Of a stretch of DNA of 64,000 nucleotides, positions 25,268-34,651 are shown piece by piece. The position numbers were made by a program, and so were the translations under genes. Position 1 is the first letter of the stretch; the number at the start of each line of letters is the position of its first letter. The notes under the pieces were generated by a model that saw only the letters and a list, made by a program, of their open reading frames with translations, was not told the DNA's origin and did not search any database. The DNA comes from Streptococcus oricebi (GTDB taxonomy: Bacteria > Bacillota > Bacilli > Lactobacillales > Streptococcaceae), in contig NZ_PRDG01000002.1 in the NCBI RefSeq assembly GCF_017883985.1, forward strand, positions 248,001 to 312,000. Reading direction: 5' to 3'.

Positions 25268-26575
25268 ATGCAGTTTCCAGAAGGATTTGAAGACAAGTAC
25301 AAGCAACTTTTGGGAGCGGAGGCTAGTTCTTTTTTTGCTAGTTTTGACTTAGAAGCAGAATCAGCCTTTCGGGTCAATCCTCTCAAGGAAGTCCAGCAGA
25401 CCTTTGAACATCCCATTCCCCAGACTAATTGGGGCTATTATGGTAAGGTGTCTGGTAGGTCGATTGAGCATGTGACAGGTCTGGTCTATTCCCAGGAGCC
25501 GGCAGCCCAAATGGTGGGTCAGCTAGCCCAGCCTAAAAAGGGCTCCAAGGTCTTGGATCTAGCAGCAGCTCCGGGAGGAAAATCAACCCATCTTCTATCG
25601 TATTTAGCTAATACAGGCCTCTTAGTTGCTAATGAAATCAGCAAAAAGCGCAGCAAGGTTTTAGTGGAAAATATAGAGCGCTTTGGGGCCAATAATGTCC
25701 TGGTGACCAATGAGTCGGCCCAAAGATTGGCTCAGGTTTTTAAGGGCTATTTCGACTTGATTGTTTTAGATGCCCCTTGTTCAGGTGAGGGGATGTTTCG
25801 CAAACAACCCGATGCTATGGACTATTGGGACCTGGACTATCCTAGTCAATGCGCCAAGCTTCAAAGAGAAATCTTAGAAGAGGCCGTCAAGATGTTGGCT
25901 GAGGGGGGAGAATTGGTTTATTCGACCTGCACCTGGGCACCGGAAGAAAACGAAGAAATTGTAAACTGGTTATTAGAAAATTATGAGCTAGAATTGTTGG
26001 ATTTGCCCAAAATCAATGGTATGAGTCAAGGTCTAGGCCTGGCTCAGACGGGGCGAATGTACCCCCATCATTTCAAGGGAGAGGGGCAGTTCGTGGCCAA
26101 GTTCCGCTTTTTAGGTCATAATCCTTCTGGGAAGTTTAGGCCCGCTAAATCAAACCTCAATCCCGAGCAGTTGGCCTTATGGAAAGATTTTGCTAAGGGA
26201 CACTTGAAGGTCGATTTAGAAGGGGTGCTAGAGACCTTTGGTCAGGAACTCTATCTATTGCAGCTAGGTCTGCCAGATGTCTCCAAGTTAAAGATAGCCC
26301 GTAACGGTCTACATTTAGGGACTTTTAAGAAGAAACGTTTTGAACCTAGCTTTGCTTTGGGGCTTAGCCTTAAACCCAGCCAGGTCAAGGAGAGTTTCTC
26401 GTTGACCGAAGAGGACTTTCAAAAGTATGTGGCCGGAGAAAGCCTGCCTTTAAAAAAGAAAACACCCAACGGTTGGTACCAAATTCTTGCCGGGGGCAAT
26501 GGTCTAGGCTTTGCCAAAGTAGCCAATCAGACCCTGAAAAATTATTTTCCCAAGGGCCTGCGTTTTAAGTCATAA
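25268..26575 (+). CDS. rsmF: RsmF-like 16S rRNA (cytosine-C5) methyltransferase
   Basis: A 435-residue enzyme of the NOL1/NOP2/Sun family. The SAM motif [16 protein letters not shown] (~97), the motif IV cysteine [13 protein letters not shown] (~172) and the motif VI cysteine [13 protein letters not shown] (~220) are intact. The C-terminal region (from ~290) contains the RsmF/YebU-type PUA-like domain ending with [19 protein letters not shown]. It likely methylates a 16S rRNA cytosine; the exact position is inferred from family. ATG 25268 abuts the previous stop, with AAAGGAGG just before it. Confidence 0.88.
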   Translation: MQFPEGFEDKYKQLLGAEASSFFASFDLEAESAFRVNPLKEVQQTFEHPIPQTNWGYYGKVSGRSIEHVTGLVYSQEPAAQMVGQLAQPKKGSKVLDLAAAPGGKSTHLLSYLANTGLLVANEISKKRSKVLVENIERFGANNVLVTNESAQRLAQVFKGYFDLIVLDAPCSGEGMFRKQPDAMDYWDLDYPSQCAKLQREILEEAVKMLAEGGELVYSTCTWAPEENEEIVNWLLENYELELLDLPKINGMSQGLGLAQTGRMYPHHFKGEGQFVAKFRFLGHNPSGKFRPAKSNLNPEQLALWKDFAKGHLKVDLEGVLETFGQELYLLQLGLPDVSKLKIARNGLHLGTFKKKRFEPSFALGLSLKPSQVKESFSLTEEDFQKYVAGESLPLKKKTPNGWYQILAGGNGLGFAKVANQTLKNYFPKGLRFKS

Positions 26576-26601
26576 AACATCTTTTCAAAAGCCTTTATCT
26601 A

Positions 26602-26610
26602 TGGTATAGT
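26602..26610 (+). promoter_or_regulatory. pst operon promoter
   Basis: Extended TGG-TATAGT (TATAGT 26605-26610), about 34 bases before pstS. No clear Pho-box repeats were recognised. Confidence 0.45.
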
Positions 26611-26643
26611 GGAAGATGTGAAAGCCTTCAAAAGGAAAGAAAA

Positions 26644-27528
26644 TTGGAAATGAGACAAAAAGTGAAAAAAAGATATAAACGAAGCTTATTTGCCGTCTTT
26701 GCTCTATCGCTGCTGGGTCTGTCTGGCTGTGCAGCCTGGATTGATCGAGGGGAGTCTATCACTGCGGTTGGCTCAACCGCCTTGCAGCCCCTAGTCGAAG
26801 CGGCAGCAGATGATTTTTCCAGTGAAAACATGGGCAAGACTGTCAATGTCCAAGGAGGAGGCTCAGGGACTGGACTTTCCCAGGTCCAGTCGGGGGCAGT
26901 CCAAATCGGGAACAGCGACGTTTTTGCTGAAGAAAAAGAGGGTATTGCGGCCGACCAGCTGGTGGATCATCAGGTAGCCGTGGCTGGGCTAGCAGTCATT
27001 GTCAACAAGCAGGTCGATGTAAAAAATATCAGCCTCGAGCAGTTGCAAGGGATTTTTACAGGCAAGATTACCAACTGGAAGCAGCTGGGCGGCAAGGATT
27101 TGGAAATTTCCATTATCAACCGGGCAGCCAGTTCAGGTTCTCGAGCAACCTTTGATACGACGGTGATGAAGGGGGCTAGTCCCATTCAAAGCCAGGAGCA
27201 GGACTCTAATGGCATGGTCAAGTCTATCGTTGCTCAAACTCCAGGCGCCATTTCCTACCTAGCCTTTGCCTACGTTGATAAGTCGGTCAAGACGATTCAG
27301 TTGAATGGTTTTAAACCAACTGCTGAGAATGTTACGACTAATGATTGGCCCCTCTGGTCTTACGAGCACATGTACACCAAGGGAGAGCCGACCGAATTGA
27401 CCAAGGACTTTCTGGACTATGTCCTCTCTGATCAGGTCCAAAAAGGGGTCATTAAAGGGATGGGCTATATTCCGATTAACGATATGAAGGTCAGCAAGGA
27501 TGCTGACGGTAATGTAACTGTTAAGTAA
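26644..27528 (+). CDS. pstS: Phosphate ABC transporter substrate-binding lipoprotein
   Basis: A 294-residue (from TTG 26644) or 292-residue (from ATG 26650) lipoprotein; AAAGGA at 26631-26636 is spaced 7 or 13 bases, so the TTG is possible. The signal peptide ends in a lipobox LSGC (cysteine at ~residue 29). The phosphate-binding blocks are [35 protein letters not shown] and [12 protein letters not shown]. It captures phosphate outside the membrane and delivers it to PstCA. It is the first gene of pstSCAB1B2-phoU. Confidence 0.95.
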   Translation: MEMRQKVKKRYKRSLFAVFALSLLGLSGCAAWIDRGESITAVGSTALQPLVEAAADDFSSENMGKTVNVQGGGSGTGLSQVQSGAVQIGNSDVFAEEKEGIAADQLVDHQVAVAGLAVIVNKQVDVKNISLEQLQGIFTGKITNWKQLGGKDLEISIINRAASSGSRATFDTTVMKGASPIQSQEQDSNGMVKSIVAQTPGAISYLAFAYVDKSVKTIQLNGFKPTAENVTTNDWPLWSYEHMYTKGEPTELTKDFLDYVLSDQVQKGVIKGMGYIPINDMKVSKDADGNVTVK

Positions 27529-27537
27529 GGGAGAAAC

Positions 27538-28452
27538 ATGAAAAATCAAGAACTAGCTAAGAAGCTTGTATCACCTTCAAAAAATTCTAGATTGGAAAAA
27601 TTCGGTAAAACGATTACCCTATTAAGTCTCTGTTTGATTGTCTTTATCGTTTTCATGATTTTGATTTTTGTTATTTCTAAAGGAATTTCCACCGTCACTG
27701 TCAACAAGGTCAATGTCTTTAGCTTTCTCTTTGGTCAAAAGTGGAATCCATCAGCTAAAGCTTATGGTGCCTTACCCATGATTTTAGGCTCCTTTATCGT
27801 CACCATTTTATCGGCCTTGATTGCGACTCCCTTTGCCATTGGGGCAGCGGTCTTTATGACCGAGGTCTCTCCTAAGGGGGCAAAAATTCTCCAACCGGCC
27901 ATTGAGCTGTTGGTAGGAATTCCTTCTGTTGTTTATGGTTTTATCGGTCTGCAGGTCATCGTTCCCTTTGTCCGCTCCATTTTTGGAGGAACTGGTTTTG
28001 GGATTTTATCAGGGATTTTCGTCCTCTTTGTCATGATTTTACCGACCGTTACCTTTATGACAACAGACGCCCTCAGAGCTGTTCCTAGGCACTATCGTGA
28101 GGCCTCTTATGCCATGGGTGCCACTCGCTGGCAGACCATTTGGCGGGTCGTTTTAAATGCAGCCAAATCTGGTATTTTCACGGCTGTAGTCTTTGGCATG
28201 GCACGGGCCTTTGGTGAGGCCTTGGCTATCCAAATGGTGGTCGGAAATTCAGCGGTCTTGCCGACTTCCTTGACAACACCAGCCTCCACCCTAACCTCTA
28301 TTCTGACTATGGGAATTGGAAATACCGTTATGGGAACAGTGGATAATAATGTCCTCTGGTCCTTGGCTATGGTTCTGCTCTTAATGAGTCTGGCCTTTAA
28401 TTCTGCCATTAAATTCATCACAAGAGAAGGTAAGAGAAATTATGAACGCTAA
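27538..28452 (+). CDS. pstC: Phosphate ABC transporter permease PstC
   Basis: A 304-residue inner permease subunit with about six membrane helices. After a cytoplasmic N-terminus (MKNQELAKKLVSPSKNSRLEKF) come LLSLCLIVFIVFMILIFVISKG and LPMILGSFIVTILSALIATPFAIGAAVFM. The coupling EAA loop is REASYAMGATRWQTIWRVVLNAAKSGI. Partner of PstA. It starts ten bases after pstS with a GGGAG site and overlaps pstA by 11 bases. Confidence 0.95.
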   Translation: MKNQELAKKLVSPSKNSRLEKFGKTITLLSLCLIVFIVFMILIFVISKGISTVTVNKVNVFSFLFGQKWNPSAKAYGALPMILGSFIVTILSALIATPFAIGAAVFMTEVSPKGAKILQPAIELLVGIPSVVYGFIGLQVIVPFVRSIFGGTGFGILSGIFVLFVMILPTVTFMTTDALRAVPRHYREASYAMGATRWQTIWRVVLNAAKSGIFTAVVFGMARAFGEALAIQMVVGNSAVLPTSLTTPASTLTSILTMGIGNTVMGTVDNNVLWSLAMVLLLMSLAFNSAIKFITREGKRNYER

Positions 28453-29332
28453 AAAAACGGATAAATTAGCTACGGGTGTTCTATATGCGATTGCAGGGAT
28501 TATCGTCACCATTCTGGCAGCCTTAATCCTTTATATATTGGTAAGGGGCCTGCCCCATGTTTCCTGGAAGTTCTTGACTGGTAAGTCTTCTTCTTATCAG
28601 GCAGGAGGAGGGATTGGAATCCAGCTCTATAATTCCTTTTTCCTTCTGGTTATCACTCTAATCATTTCCATTCCCCTCTCTCTTGGAGCGGGAATCTACT
28701 TGGCTGAGTATGCTAAGAAAGGACCGGTGACTAGCTTTGTCCGCTCCTGTATCGAAATCTTGTCCTCCTTGCCTTCAGTAGTAGTGGGACTCTTTGGTTA
28801 TCTGATTTTCGTTGTCCAGTTTCAATATGGTTTCTCGATTATTTCAGGGGCCCTGGCCTTGACAGTCTTTAATCTGCCCCAGATGACCCGAAACATTGAG
28901 GATAGCTTGCGGACGGTCCATCATACCCAACGTGAGGCGGGCTTGGCCCTGGGTCTATCTCGCTGGGAAACGGTCCAGCATGTGGTTGTACCTGAGGCCC
29001 TGCCTGGGATTATCACAGGGATTGTCCTAGCTTCTGGGCGGATTTTTGGTGAGGCGGCAGCCTTGATCTATACAGCTGGGCAATCAGCTCCAGCCCTTGA
29101 CTGGTCCAACTGGAATATTTTCAGTGTCACCAGCCCCATTTCGATTTTCCGTCAGGCTGAGTCTCTGGCTGTCCACATTTGGAAGGTCAATAGTGAGGGG
29201 ACTATCCCTGATGCCGTTGCGGTCTCTGCTGGTAGTGCCGCAGTGCTCTTAATCTTTATCCTCATCTTTAACCTATCAGCCCGGACTCTCGGAAATAAAC
29301 TACATGCAAAATTAACATCTGCTAAAAAATAG
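28442..29332 (+). CDS. pstA: Phosphate ABC transporter permease PstA
   Basis: A 296-residue second permease subunit with about six helices. IQLYNSFFLLVITLIISIPLSLGAGIYLAEYA is the usual PstA segment; the EAA loop is REAGLALGLSRWETVQHVVVPEALPGI. The gene overlaps the end of pstC (11 bases), and PstB1 follows after eight bases. Confidence 0.95.
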   Translation: MNAKKTDKLATGVLYAIAGIIVTILAALILYILVRGLPHVSWKFLTGKSSSYQAGGGIGIQLYNSFFLLVITLIISIPLSLGAGIYLAEYAKKGPVTSFVRSCIEILSSLPSVVVGLFGYLIFVVQFQYGFSIISGALALTVFNLPQMTRNIEDSLRTVHHTQREAGLALGLSRWETVQHVVVPEALPGIITGIVLASGRIFGEAAALIYTAGQSAPALDWSNWNIFSVTSPISIFRQAESLAVHIWKVNSEGTIPDAVAVSAGSAAVLLIFILIFNLSARTLGNKLHAKLTSAKK

Positions 29333-29340
29333 GAGCCATC

Positions 29341-30144
29341 ATGTCAAAATATAATTGGGATGAAAAGCATATCATCAGCATTCCCGAGGAAAAAGTTGCC
29401 CTATCAACCAAGAATCTCCATGTCTACTACGGTAGCAATGAATCGATTAAGGGCGTTGATATGCAGTTTGAAAAAAATAAAATTACGGCCTTGATTGGCC
29501 CTTCGGGCTCAGGCAAGTCCACCTATCTACGCAGTCTAAATCGGATGAATGATACGATTGATATTGCTAGGGTAACTGGCGAGATTTGGTATGAGGGAAT
29601 CGATATCAATCGCCCAGAAATCAACGTTTACGAAATGCGCAAGCATATCGGCATGGTCTTTCAAAGACCCAACCCCTTTGCCAAGTCTATTTATAAGAAC
29701 ATTACCTTCGCCCATGAAAGAGCAGGTGTCAAAGACAAGGCTAAATTAGACGAGATTGTCGAGACCTCGCTCAAGCAGGCTGCCCTTTGGAACCAGGTCA
29801 AGGACGACTTGCATAAGTCAGCTCTGACTTTGTCAGGCGGGCAGCAACAGCGGCTCTGTATCGCGCGGGCTATCTCTGTCAAGCCAGACATCCTCCTTAT
29901 GGATGAGCCGGCTTCGGCTTTGGATCCGATTGCGACCATGCAGCTGGAAGAAACCATGGCAGAGTTGAAGAAGGACTACACCATCATCATCGTGACCCAC
30001 AGTATGGAACAGGCAGCCCGTTCGAGTGATTACACCGCCTTTTTCTACCTGGGGGATTTAATCGAGTACGATGCGACCAAGAAAATTTTCCAAAACGCAC
30101 AATTACAATCTACCAGTGATTATGTATCGGGTCGTTTTGGTTAG
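29341..30144 (+). CDS. pstB1: Phosphate ABC transporter ATP-binding protein PstB (first copy)
   Basis: A 267-residue ATPase. Walker [22 protein letters not shown] (~55), Q-loop MVFQRPNPFAKSIY, signature [15 protein letters not shown], Walker B ILLMDEPASALDPIA, switch IVTHSMEQAARSSDY. All catalytic residues are intact. Streptococci carry two PstB proteins in tandem; this one has the longer N-terminal extension (MSKYNWDEKHIISIPEEK). Confidence 0.95.
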   Translation: MSKYNWDEKHIISIPEEKVALSTKNLHVYYGSNESIKGVDMQFEKNKITALIGPSGSGKSTYLRSLNRMNDTIDIARVTGEIWYEGIDINRPEINVYEMRKHIGMVFQRPNPFAKSIYKNITFAHERAGVKDKAKLDEIVETSLKQAALWNQVKDDLHKSALTLSGGQQQRLCIARAISVKPDILLMDEPASALDPIATMQLEETMAELKKDYTIIIVTHSMEQAARSSDYTAFFYLGDLIEYDATKKIFQNAQLQSTSDYVSGRFG

Positions 30145-30156
30145 GAAGGATAGAAG

Positions 30157-30915
30157 ATGACAGAACCTATTTTACAGGTAAAAGACTTATCAGTTTATTA
30201 CAATAATAAAAAAGCGCTCAATGAAGTGTCTATCGACTTCTATCCTAATGAAATTACGGCCTTGATTGGTCCTTCAGGATCGGGCAAGTCTACCCTAATT
30301 CGGGCAGTCAATCGAATGGGCGAGCTCAATCCAGAAGTCACCCTGACCGGGGCCATCAGCTATAATGGCCACAATATTTATAGCCCTAGGACAGATGTGG
30401 TTGACTTGCGTAAGGAAATCGGCATGGTCTTTCAACAGCCCAATCCCTTTCCTATGTCTATCTATGAAAATGTTGTCTATGGCTTACGTCTCAAGGGCAT
30501 CAAGGATAAGAAGGTCTTAGACGAGGCAGTGGAGTATTCTCTTAAAGGAGCTTCCATTTGGGATGAGGTCAAGGATCGCTTGCACGACTCAGCCCTGGGT
30601 CTCTCTGGAGGGCAACAGCAGCGGGTCTGTATTGCCCGGGTCCTGGCAACTGACCCCAAGATTATCCTACTAGATGAGCCAACTTCGGCCTTGGACCCTA
30701 TTTCTGCTGGCAAGATTGAAGAGACACTTTACGGCTTGAAGGAAAAATATACCATGGTCTTGGTAACTCGCTCCATGCAGCAAGCTTCGCGTTTATCTGA
30801 CCGAACCGGTTTCTTTTTAGATGGCAATCTGGTTGAGTACAACCTGACCAAGACCATCTTCCTCAGTCCAGAAAGAGAAGAGACCATGGATTATATCACC
30901 GGAAAATTTGGTTAA
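30157..30915 (+). CDS. pstB2: Phosphate ABC transporter ATP-binding protein PstB (second copy)
   Basis: A 252-residue ATPase. Walker [23 protein letters not shown]-loop [17 protein letters not shown], signature [15 protein letters not shown] and Walker [16 protein letters not shown] are intact. In the switch loop the usual histidine is arginine: [14 protein letters not shown], against IVTHSMEQAARSSD in PstB1. I recall the same VTRSMQQ sequence in other lactic acid bacterial PstB proteins, so it is probably a family trait and not decay. If PstB1 and PstB2 form a heterodimer, the two ATP sites would be unequal. Confidence 0.93.
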   Translation: MTEPILQVKDLSVYYNNKKALNEVSIDFYPNEITALIGPSGSGKSTLIRAVNRMGELNPEVTLTGAISYNGHNIYSPRTDVVDLRKEIGMVFQQPNPFPMSIYENVVYGLRLKGIKDKKVLDEAVEYSLKGASIWDEVKDRLHDSALGLSGGQQQRVCIARVLATDPKIILLDEPTSALDPISAGKIEETLYGLKEKYTMVLVTRSMQQASRLSDRTGFFLDGNLVEYNLTKTIFLSPEREETMDYITGKFG

Positions 30916-30948
30916 GAGCCAAGACTTATTATCAGAAAGGGAAAGAAT

Positions 30949-31602
30949 ATGCTTAGATCACAATTTGAAGAGGAATTAGAGAAACTTCATAATCAATTCT
31001 ATGCGATGGGAAATGAAGTCCTCTCGCAAATCAATCGGACCGTCCGGGCCTTTGTCTCACACGATCGGGAGTTGGCCAAGGAAGTCATCAATGATGATGC
31101 TGATGTAAATGAATACGAAATCAAACTTGAAAAGAAATCGCTAGAAATCATCGCCCTCCAACAGCCCGTTTCTCAGGACTTGCGGACAGTAATCACTGTT
31201 CTTAAGGCTAGTAGCGATTTGGAAAGAATGGGCGACCATGCTGTTTCAATCGCCCAGGCCGCTATCCGCATGAAGGGGGAATTGCGCATCAAGTCTGTCG
31301 AAGATGAGATTAGTAAGATGGGCCGGGAAGTAAAGAACTTTGTTGAAGAGGCCCTTAACCTTTATCTGTCAGGCAATACCGACCAAGCCTATGCTGTTGC
31401 AGCCCAGGACGAGCGAATCAACGAATACTTTGACCGCATTCGAGAACTAGCAACCGAGGAAATCAAAAACAATCCAGAAGCTATCGTGACTGGACGCGAT
31501 TATTTCCAAGTCATCTCCTACCTAGAGCGGATTGGGGACTATGCTAAAAATATCTGTGAATGGGTTGTCTACTTTGAAACAGGAAAAATTATTGAATTAT
31601 AA
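30949..31602 (+). CDS. phoU: Phosphate transport regulator PhoU
   Basis: A 217-residue protein of two homologous three-helix bundles. Each carries the metal-binding pattern: LKASSDLERMGDHAVSIA (first half) and ISYLERIGDYAKNICEW (second half). PhoU restrains phosphate uptake through the Pst complex and signals to the PhoR-type kinase. It is the last gene of the operon; no phoPR-like pair is adjacent. A hairpin terminator follows at 31633. Confidence 0.95.
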   Translation: MLRSQFEEELEKLHNQFYAMGNEVLSQINRTVRAFVSHDRELAKEVINDDADVNEYEIKLEKKSLEIIALQQPVSQDLRTVITVLKASSDLERMGDHAVSIAQAAIRMKGELRIKSVEDEISKMGREVKNFVEEALNLYLSGNTDQAYAVAAQDERINEYFDRIRELATEEIKNNPEAIVTGRDYFQVISYLERIGDYAKNICEWVVYFETGKIIEL

Positions 31603-31632
31603 GCCCAGCTTAGCCCAACCATGATTTAAAAT

Positions 31633-31686
31633 ACAAATAGATAATACATGTCTCGCCTGATTTTCGGGCGGGGCCTATTTGTTTCT
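31633..31686 (+). terminator. pst-phoU operon terminator
   Basis: ACAAATAG (31633-31640) pairs with CTATTTGT (31675-31682) around an inner CGCCTGA-ttt-TCGGGCG stem; a short T tract (TTTCT) follows. Confidence 0.65.
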
Positions 31687-31738
31687 AAGAAGTCAGTTAC
31701 AATCCAAGCTAGAAGTAGGCTAAGTCCGACCTGAAAGC

Positions 31739-31771
31739 AAGCCTTACTAATCCGTTTGTGTTAGCAAGGCT
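31739..31771. repeat. Imperfect inverted repeat in the phoU-pepN gap
   Basis: AGCCTTaCTAA (31740-31750) pairs with TTAGcAAGGCT (31761-31771) with a single A/C mismatch and a 10-base loop. The 309-base gap 31603-31911 otherwise holds the phoU terminator and the pepN promoter; no gene is seen. The hairpin is upstream of the promoter, so it is not part of the pepN leader. Confidence 0.45.
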
Positions 31772-31865
31772 AACATATCCTGCTCATAAAAAGCCAGACG
31801 CCAAGTCAAGTCCGAGGATGGCGGCCTCCTTCTTTTAGTTTCTTTTTTATCTTCTTGGATTTTTA

Positions 31866-31874
31866 TGTTAAAAT
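31866..31874 (+). promoter_or_regulatory. pepN extended -10 promoter
   Basis: TGT-TAAAAT (TAAAAT 31869-31874), 37 bases before ATG 31912; AAAGGAG is the ribosome site. Confidence 0.5.
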
Positions 31875-31911
31875 AGAAAGGATAAAAGAACTATAATTAA
31901 AGGAGATAATC

Positions 31912-34452
31912 ATGCAGGCAGTTGCACGTTTTATTGATACTTTTGTTCCAGAGCATTATGATATTTTTCTGGACTTAAATCGAAAAGAAAAAACTTTCTC
32001 AGGGCGGGTCAGTCTAAGTGGTCTGGCTAAGGATAGTAAGATTTCCCTCCATCAGAAGGATTTGACCATTCAGTCGGTTCAAGTGGCAGGTAAGGATTGT
32101 GACTTTCAAGTGGACGACCCAGCAGAAGCCCTCCATATCCAGCTAGCCAGCAGCGGTCCAGTGACCTTACTGGTCCAGTTCACGGGAAAGATTACGGATA
32201 ATATGACCGGTATTTATCCCTCCTACTATACAGTAGATGGGCAAAAAAAGGAAGTCCTCTCCACCCAGTTTGAGAGCCACTTTGCCCGGGAGGCCTTTCC
32301 AAGTGTCGATGAGCCAGAAGCCAAGGCCACCTTTGATTTGTCTCTGAAATTCGACCAGGAAGAGGGAGATGTGGCCCTATCAAACATGCCTGAGATTGAG
32401 GTTGAAAATCGTAAAAAGACAGGGATTTGGAAGTTCGCTACCACACCACGCATGTCCTCTTACCTTCTGGCTTTTGCAGCAGGAGAATTGCAGGGCTTAA
32501 CCAAGAAAACCAAAAATGGGACCCTGGTCGGAGTATATTCGACCAAGGCTCATCCTTTGGCTAATTCAGAGTTTGCCCTAGATATTGCTGTGCGAGTCAT
32601 TGACTTTTACGAGGACTACTTTGGGGTCAAATACCCCATTCCTCAGGCCTTGCAAGTGGCCCTTCCAGACTTTTCATCAGGTGCCATGGAAAACTGGGGT
32701 CTGGTTACCTATCGTGAAATCTATCTCTTGGTCGACGAAAACTCAACAGTTGCCAACCGGCAAATTGTAGCCCTAGTTGTGGCCCATGAATTGGCCCACC
32801 AATGGTTCGGTAACCTGGTTACTATGAAATGGTGGGACGATCTCTGGCTCAATGAAAGTTTTGCTAACATGATGGAGTATGTGGCAGTTGATGCGATTGA
32901 GCCTGACTGGAAGATTTTTGAAGATTTCCAAACCACTGGAGCACCCCATGCCCTCAAACGTGATGCCACAGACGGCGTCCAATCCGTCCATGTCGAGGTT
33001 AAGCACCCAGACGAAATCAACACCCTCTTTGATGCGGCTATCGTCTATGCCAAGGGAAGCCGCCTGATGCATATGCTGCGCCGCTGGTTGGGCGATCAAG
33101 CCTTTGCTAAGGGGCTTCATGCCTATTTCCAAAAGCACCAGTATGGCAATACCGTTGGTTTAGACCTCTGGGAAGCCTTGAGCACTAGCTCCAATCGTGA
33201 TGTGGCTGGCTTTATGGATGCCTGGTTGGAACAGCCTGGCTATCCTGTCCTGAATGTCAGCCTGGAAAATGATACTCTGAAGTTGAGTCAAAAACAATTC
33301 TTCATCGGGGAACATGAGGACAAGGGACGCATCTGGCCCATTCCGCTCAATAGCAACTGGACTGGCCTGCCTGATACCCTGACCAGTGAAAGTCTGGAAA
33401 TTCCAAATTATAGCGCTCTCGCAGCCCAAAACAAGGGCGCCCTTCGCTTTAATACCGAAAATACAGCCCACTACATCACCAATTATCAAGGTCAGATTCT
33501 AGATGACCTCCTGGAAAACCTAGACCAGCTGGACAATACCAGCAAGCTCCAAGTAGTGCAAGAGCGCAGGCTCTTGGCTGAAAGTGGCCAAATCTCTTAT
33601 GCAGAGCTTCTGCCTGTTCTCGGAAAACTAGCTAAGGAAGAGTCAAATATGGTAGTCAATGCCCTGGCCCAAACCCTGGCAGCTATCGAGCGCTTCTTAG
33701 ATCCTGAAAGTCCAGCAGAAGCAGCCTTTAAAGACTTGACTATCCGTTTGAATCAGCATAACTTTGATCGACTAGGCTTTGAGAAGAAGGCTGGTGAAAG
33801 CGATGAGGACGAATTGGTCCGGCAAGTAGTTGTTGCTCAGATGATTCATGCGGATGACGAAAGAGCTTCTAAAAAGGCCAGCCAAATCTTTGACCACTAC
33901 CAGAACCAGCTGGAGAAATTACCAGCAGCCATTCGTGGTCAGGTCCTGGCCAACCAAGTCAAGCATCATGAAAGCAAGGCTCTGACCGAACTTTACTTAG
34001 ATACCTATGTTCAAACGACAGATGTGGCCTTTAAGATGCAGATTTTAGGTGCCCTCTCCCAAACCAAGGACAAGAGCACCCTGGAAGACCTCCTAGTCAA
34101 GTGGCAAGATAAGGAAATCGTAAAACCTCAAGACCTGGCTAGCTGGTATTTCAACTTCCTCCGCCAAGATTTCGCCCAGGACAGGGTTTGGAGCTGGAGT
34201 AAGGAAAATTGGAACTGGATTAAGGCAACCTTGGGTGGCGATATGAGCTTTGACCGCTTTGTTATCTATCCAGCCAATGTCTTTAAAACAGCTGAAAAAT
34301 TAGCAGAATTTAAGGCCTTCTTTGAGCCTCAACTATCTGATTTGTCCATTAGCCGCAACATCAGCATGGGAATCAAGGAAATTGCTGCCCGGGTTGAGCT
34401 GATTGAGCGTGAAAAAGCCGCTGTCCAAGAAGCTATCCAGGCTACTATCTAA
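31912..34452 (+). CDS. pepN: Aminopeptidase N, M1 family
   Basis: An 846-residue zinc metallopeptidase that removes N-terminal residues from peptides in the cytoplasm (no signal peptide). The exopeptidase motif GAMENWGL lies ahead of the zinc site HELAHQWFGN (His at ~292 and ~296) with the third ligand in NESFANMMEY. The C-terminal half is the helical ERAP1-like domain. The length equals lactic acid bacterial PepN (about 846-849 residues). It lies upstream of ciaRH, a conserved streptococcal order, and a perfect terminator separates them. Confidence 0.96.
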   Translation: MQAVARFIDTFVPEHYDIFLDLNRKEKTFSGRVSLSGLAKDSKISLHQKDLTIQSVQVAGKDCDFQVDDPAEALHIQLASSGPVTLLVQFTGKITDNMTGIYPSYYTVDGQKKEVLSTQFESHFAREAFPSVDEPEAKATFDLSLKFDQEEGDVALSNMPEIEVENRKKTGIWKFATTPRMSSYLLAFAAGELQGLTKKTKNGTLVGVYSTKAHPLANSEFALDIAVRVIDFYEDYFGVKYPIPQALQVALPDFSSGAMENWGLVTYREIYLLVDENSTVANRQIVALVVAHELAHQWFGNLVTMKWWDDLWLNESFANMMEYVAVDAIEPDWKIFEDFQTTGAPHALKRDATDGVQSVHVEVKHPDEINTLFDAAIVYAKGSRLMHMLRRWLGDQAFAKGLHAYFQKHQYGNTVGLDLWEALSTSSNRDVAGFMDAWLEQPGYPVLNVSLENDTLKLSQKQFFIGEHEDKGRIWPIPLNSNWTGLPDTLTSESLEIPNYSALAAQNKGALRFNTENTAHYITNYQGQILDDLLENLDQLDNTSKLQVVQERRLLAESGQISYAELLPVLGKLAKEESNMVVNALAQTLAAIERFLDPESPAEAAFKDLTIRLNQHNFDRLGFEKKAGESDEDELVRQVVVAQMIHADDERASKKASQIFDHYQNQLEKLPAAIRGQVLANQVKHHESKALTELYLDTYVQTTDVAFKMQILGALSQTKDKSTLEDLLVKWQDKEIVKPQDLASWYFNFLRQDFAQDRVWSWSKENWNWIKATLGGDMSFDRFVIYPANVFKTAEKLAEFKAFFEPQLSDLSISRNISMGIKEIAARVELIEREKAAVQEAIQATI

Positions 34453-34458
34453 GAGAAA

Positions 34459-34488
34459 AAGAACTGGTTTGGCCAGTTCTTTTCTTTT
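34459..34488 (+). terminator. pepN terminator
   Basis: AAGAACTGG (34459-34467), a 5-base loop and CCAGTTCTT (34473-34481), followed by TTTCTTTT. Confidence 0.9.
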
Positions 34489-34495
34489 AGCATCC

Positions 34496-34523
34496 TTTAA
34501 GAAAAAATTGAGCACTGTTTAAG
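34496..34523 (+). promoter_or_regulatory. CiaR-like operator with a 16-base spacer
   Basis: Two direct TTTAAG hexamers at 34496-34501 and 34518-34523 are separated by 16 bases. The published CiaR site is TTTAAG-N5-TTTAAG; here the spacing is one helical turn longer (5 + 11). The second hexamer overlaps the -35 region of the promoter at 34542, as in known CiaR-activated promoters, and ciaR itself lies 700 bases downstream. That CiaR binds here is inferred. Confidence 0.5.
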
Positions 34524-34541
34524 AAAAGACGGATAAGATAG

Positions 34542-34550
34542 TATTATATT
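34542..34550 (+). promoter_or_regulatory. -10 of the gene upstream of ciaR
   Basis: TATTAT (34542-34547) overlapping TATATT (34545-34550). The transcript would have a leader of about 95 bases to ATG 34652. No -35 consensus is present, fitting an activator-dependent promoter. Confidence 0.4.
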
Positions 34551-34651
34551 AAAGAAAGGATGTGATGAGGTGAGATTGAGAAATTCACCCTAGCTAGTAG
34601 AATAGCCCTAGAAAAAATCATAAAAAAATAGAAAGCAGGAAAAATAACAGA

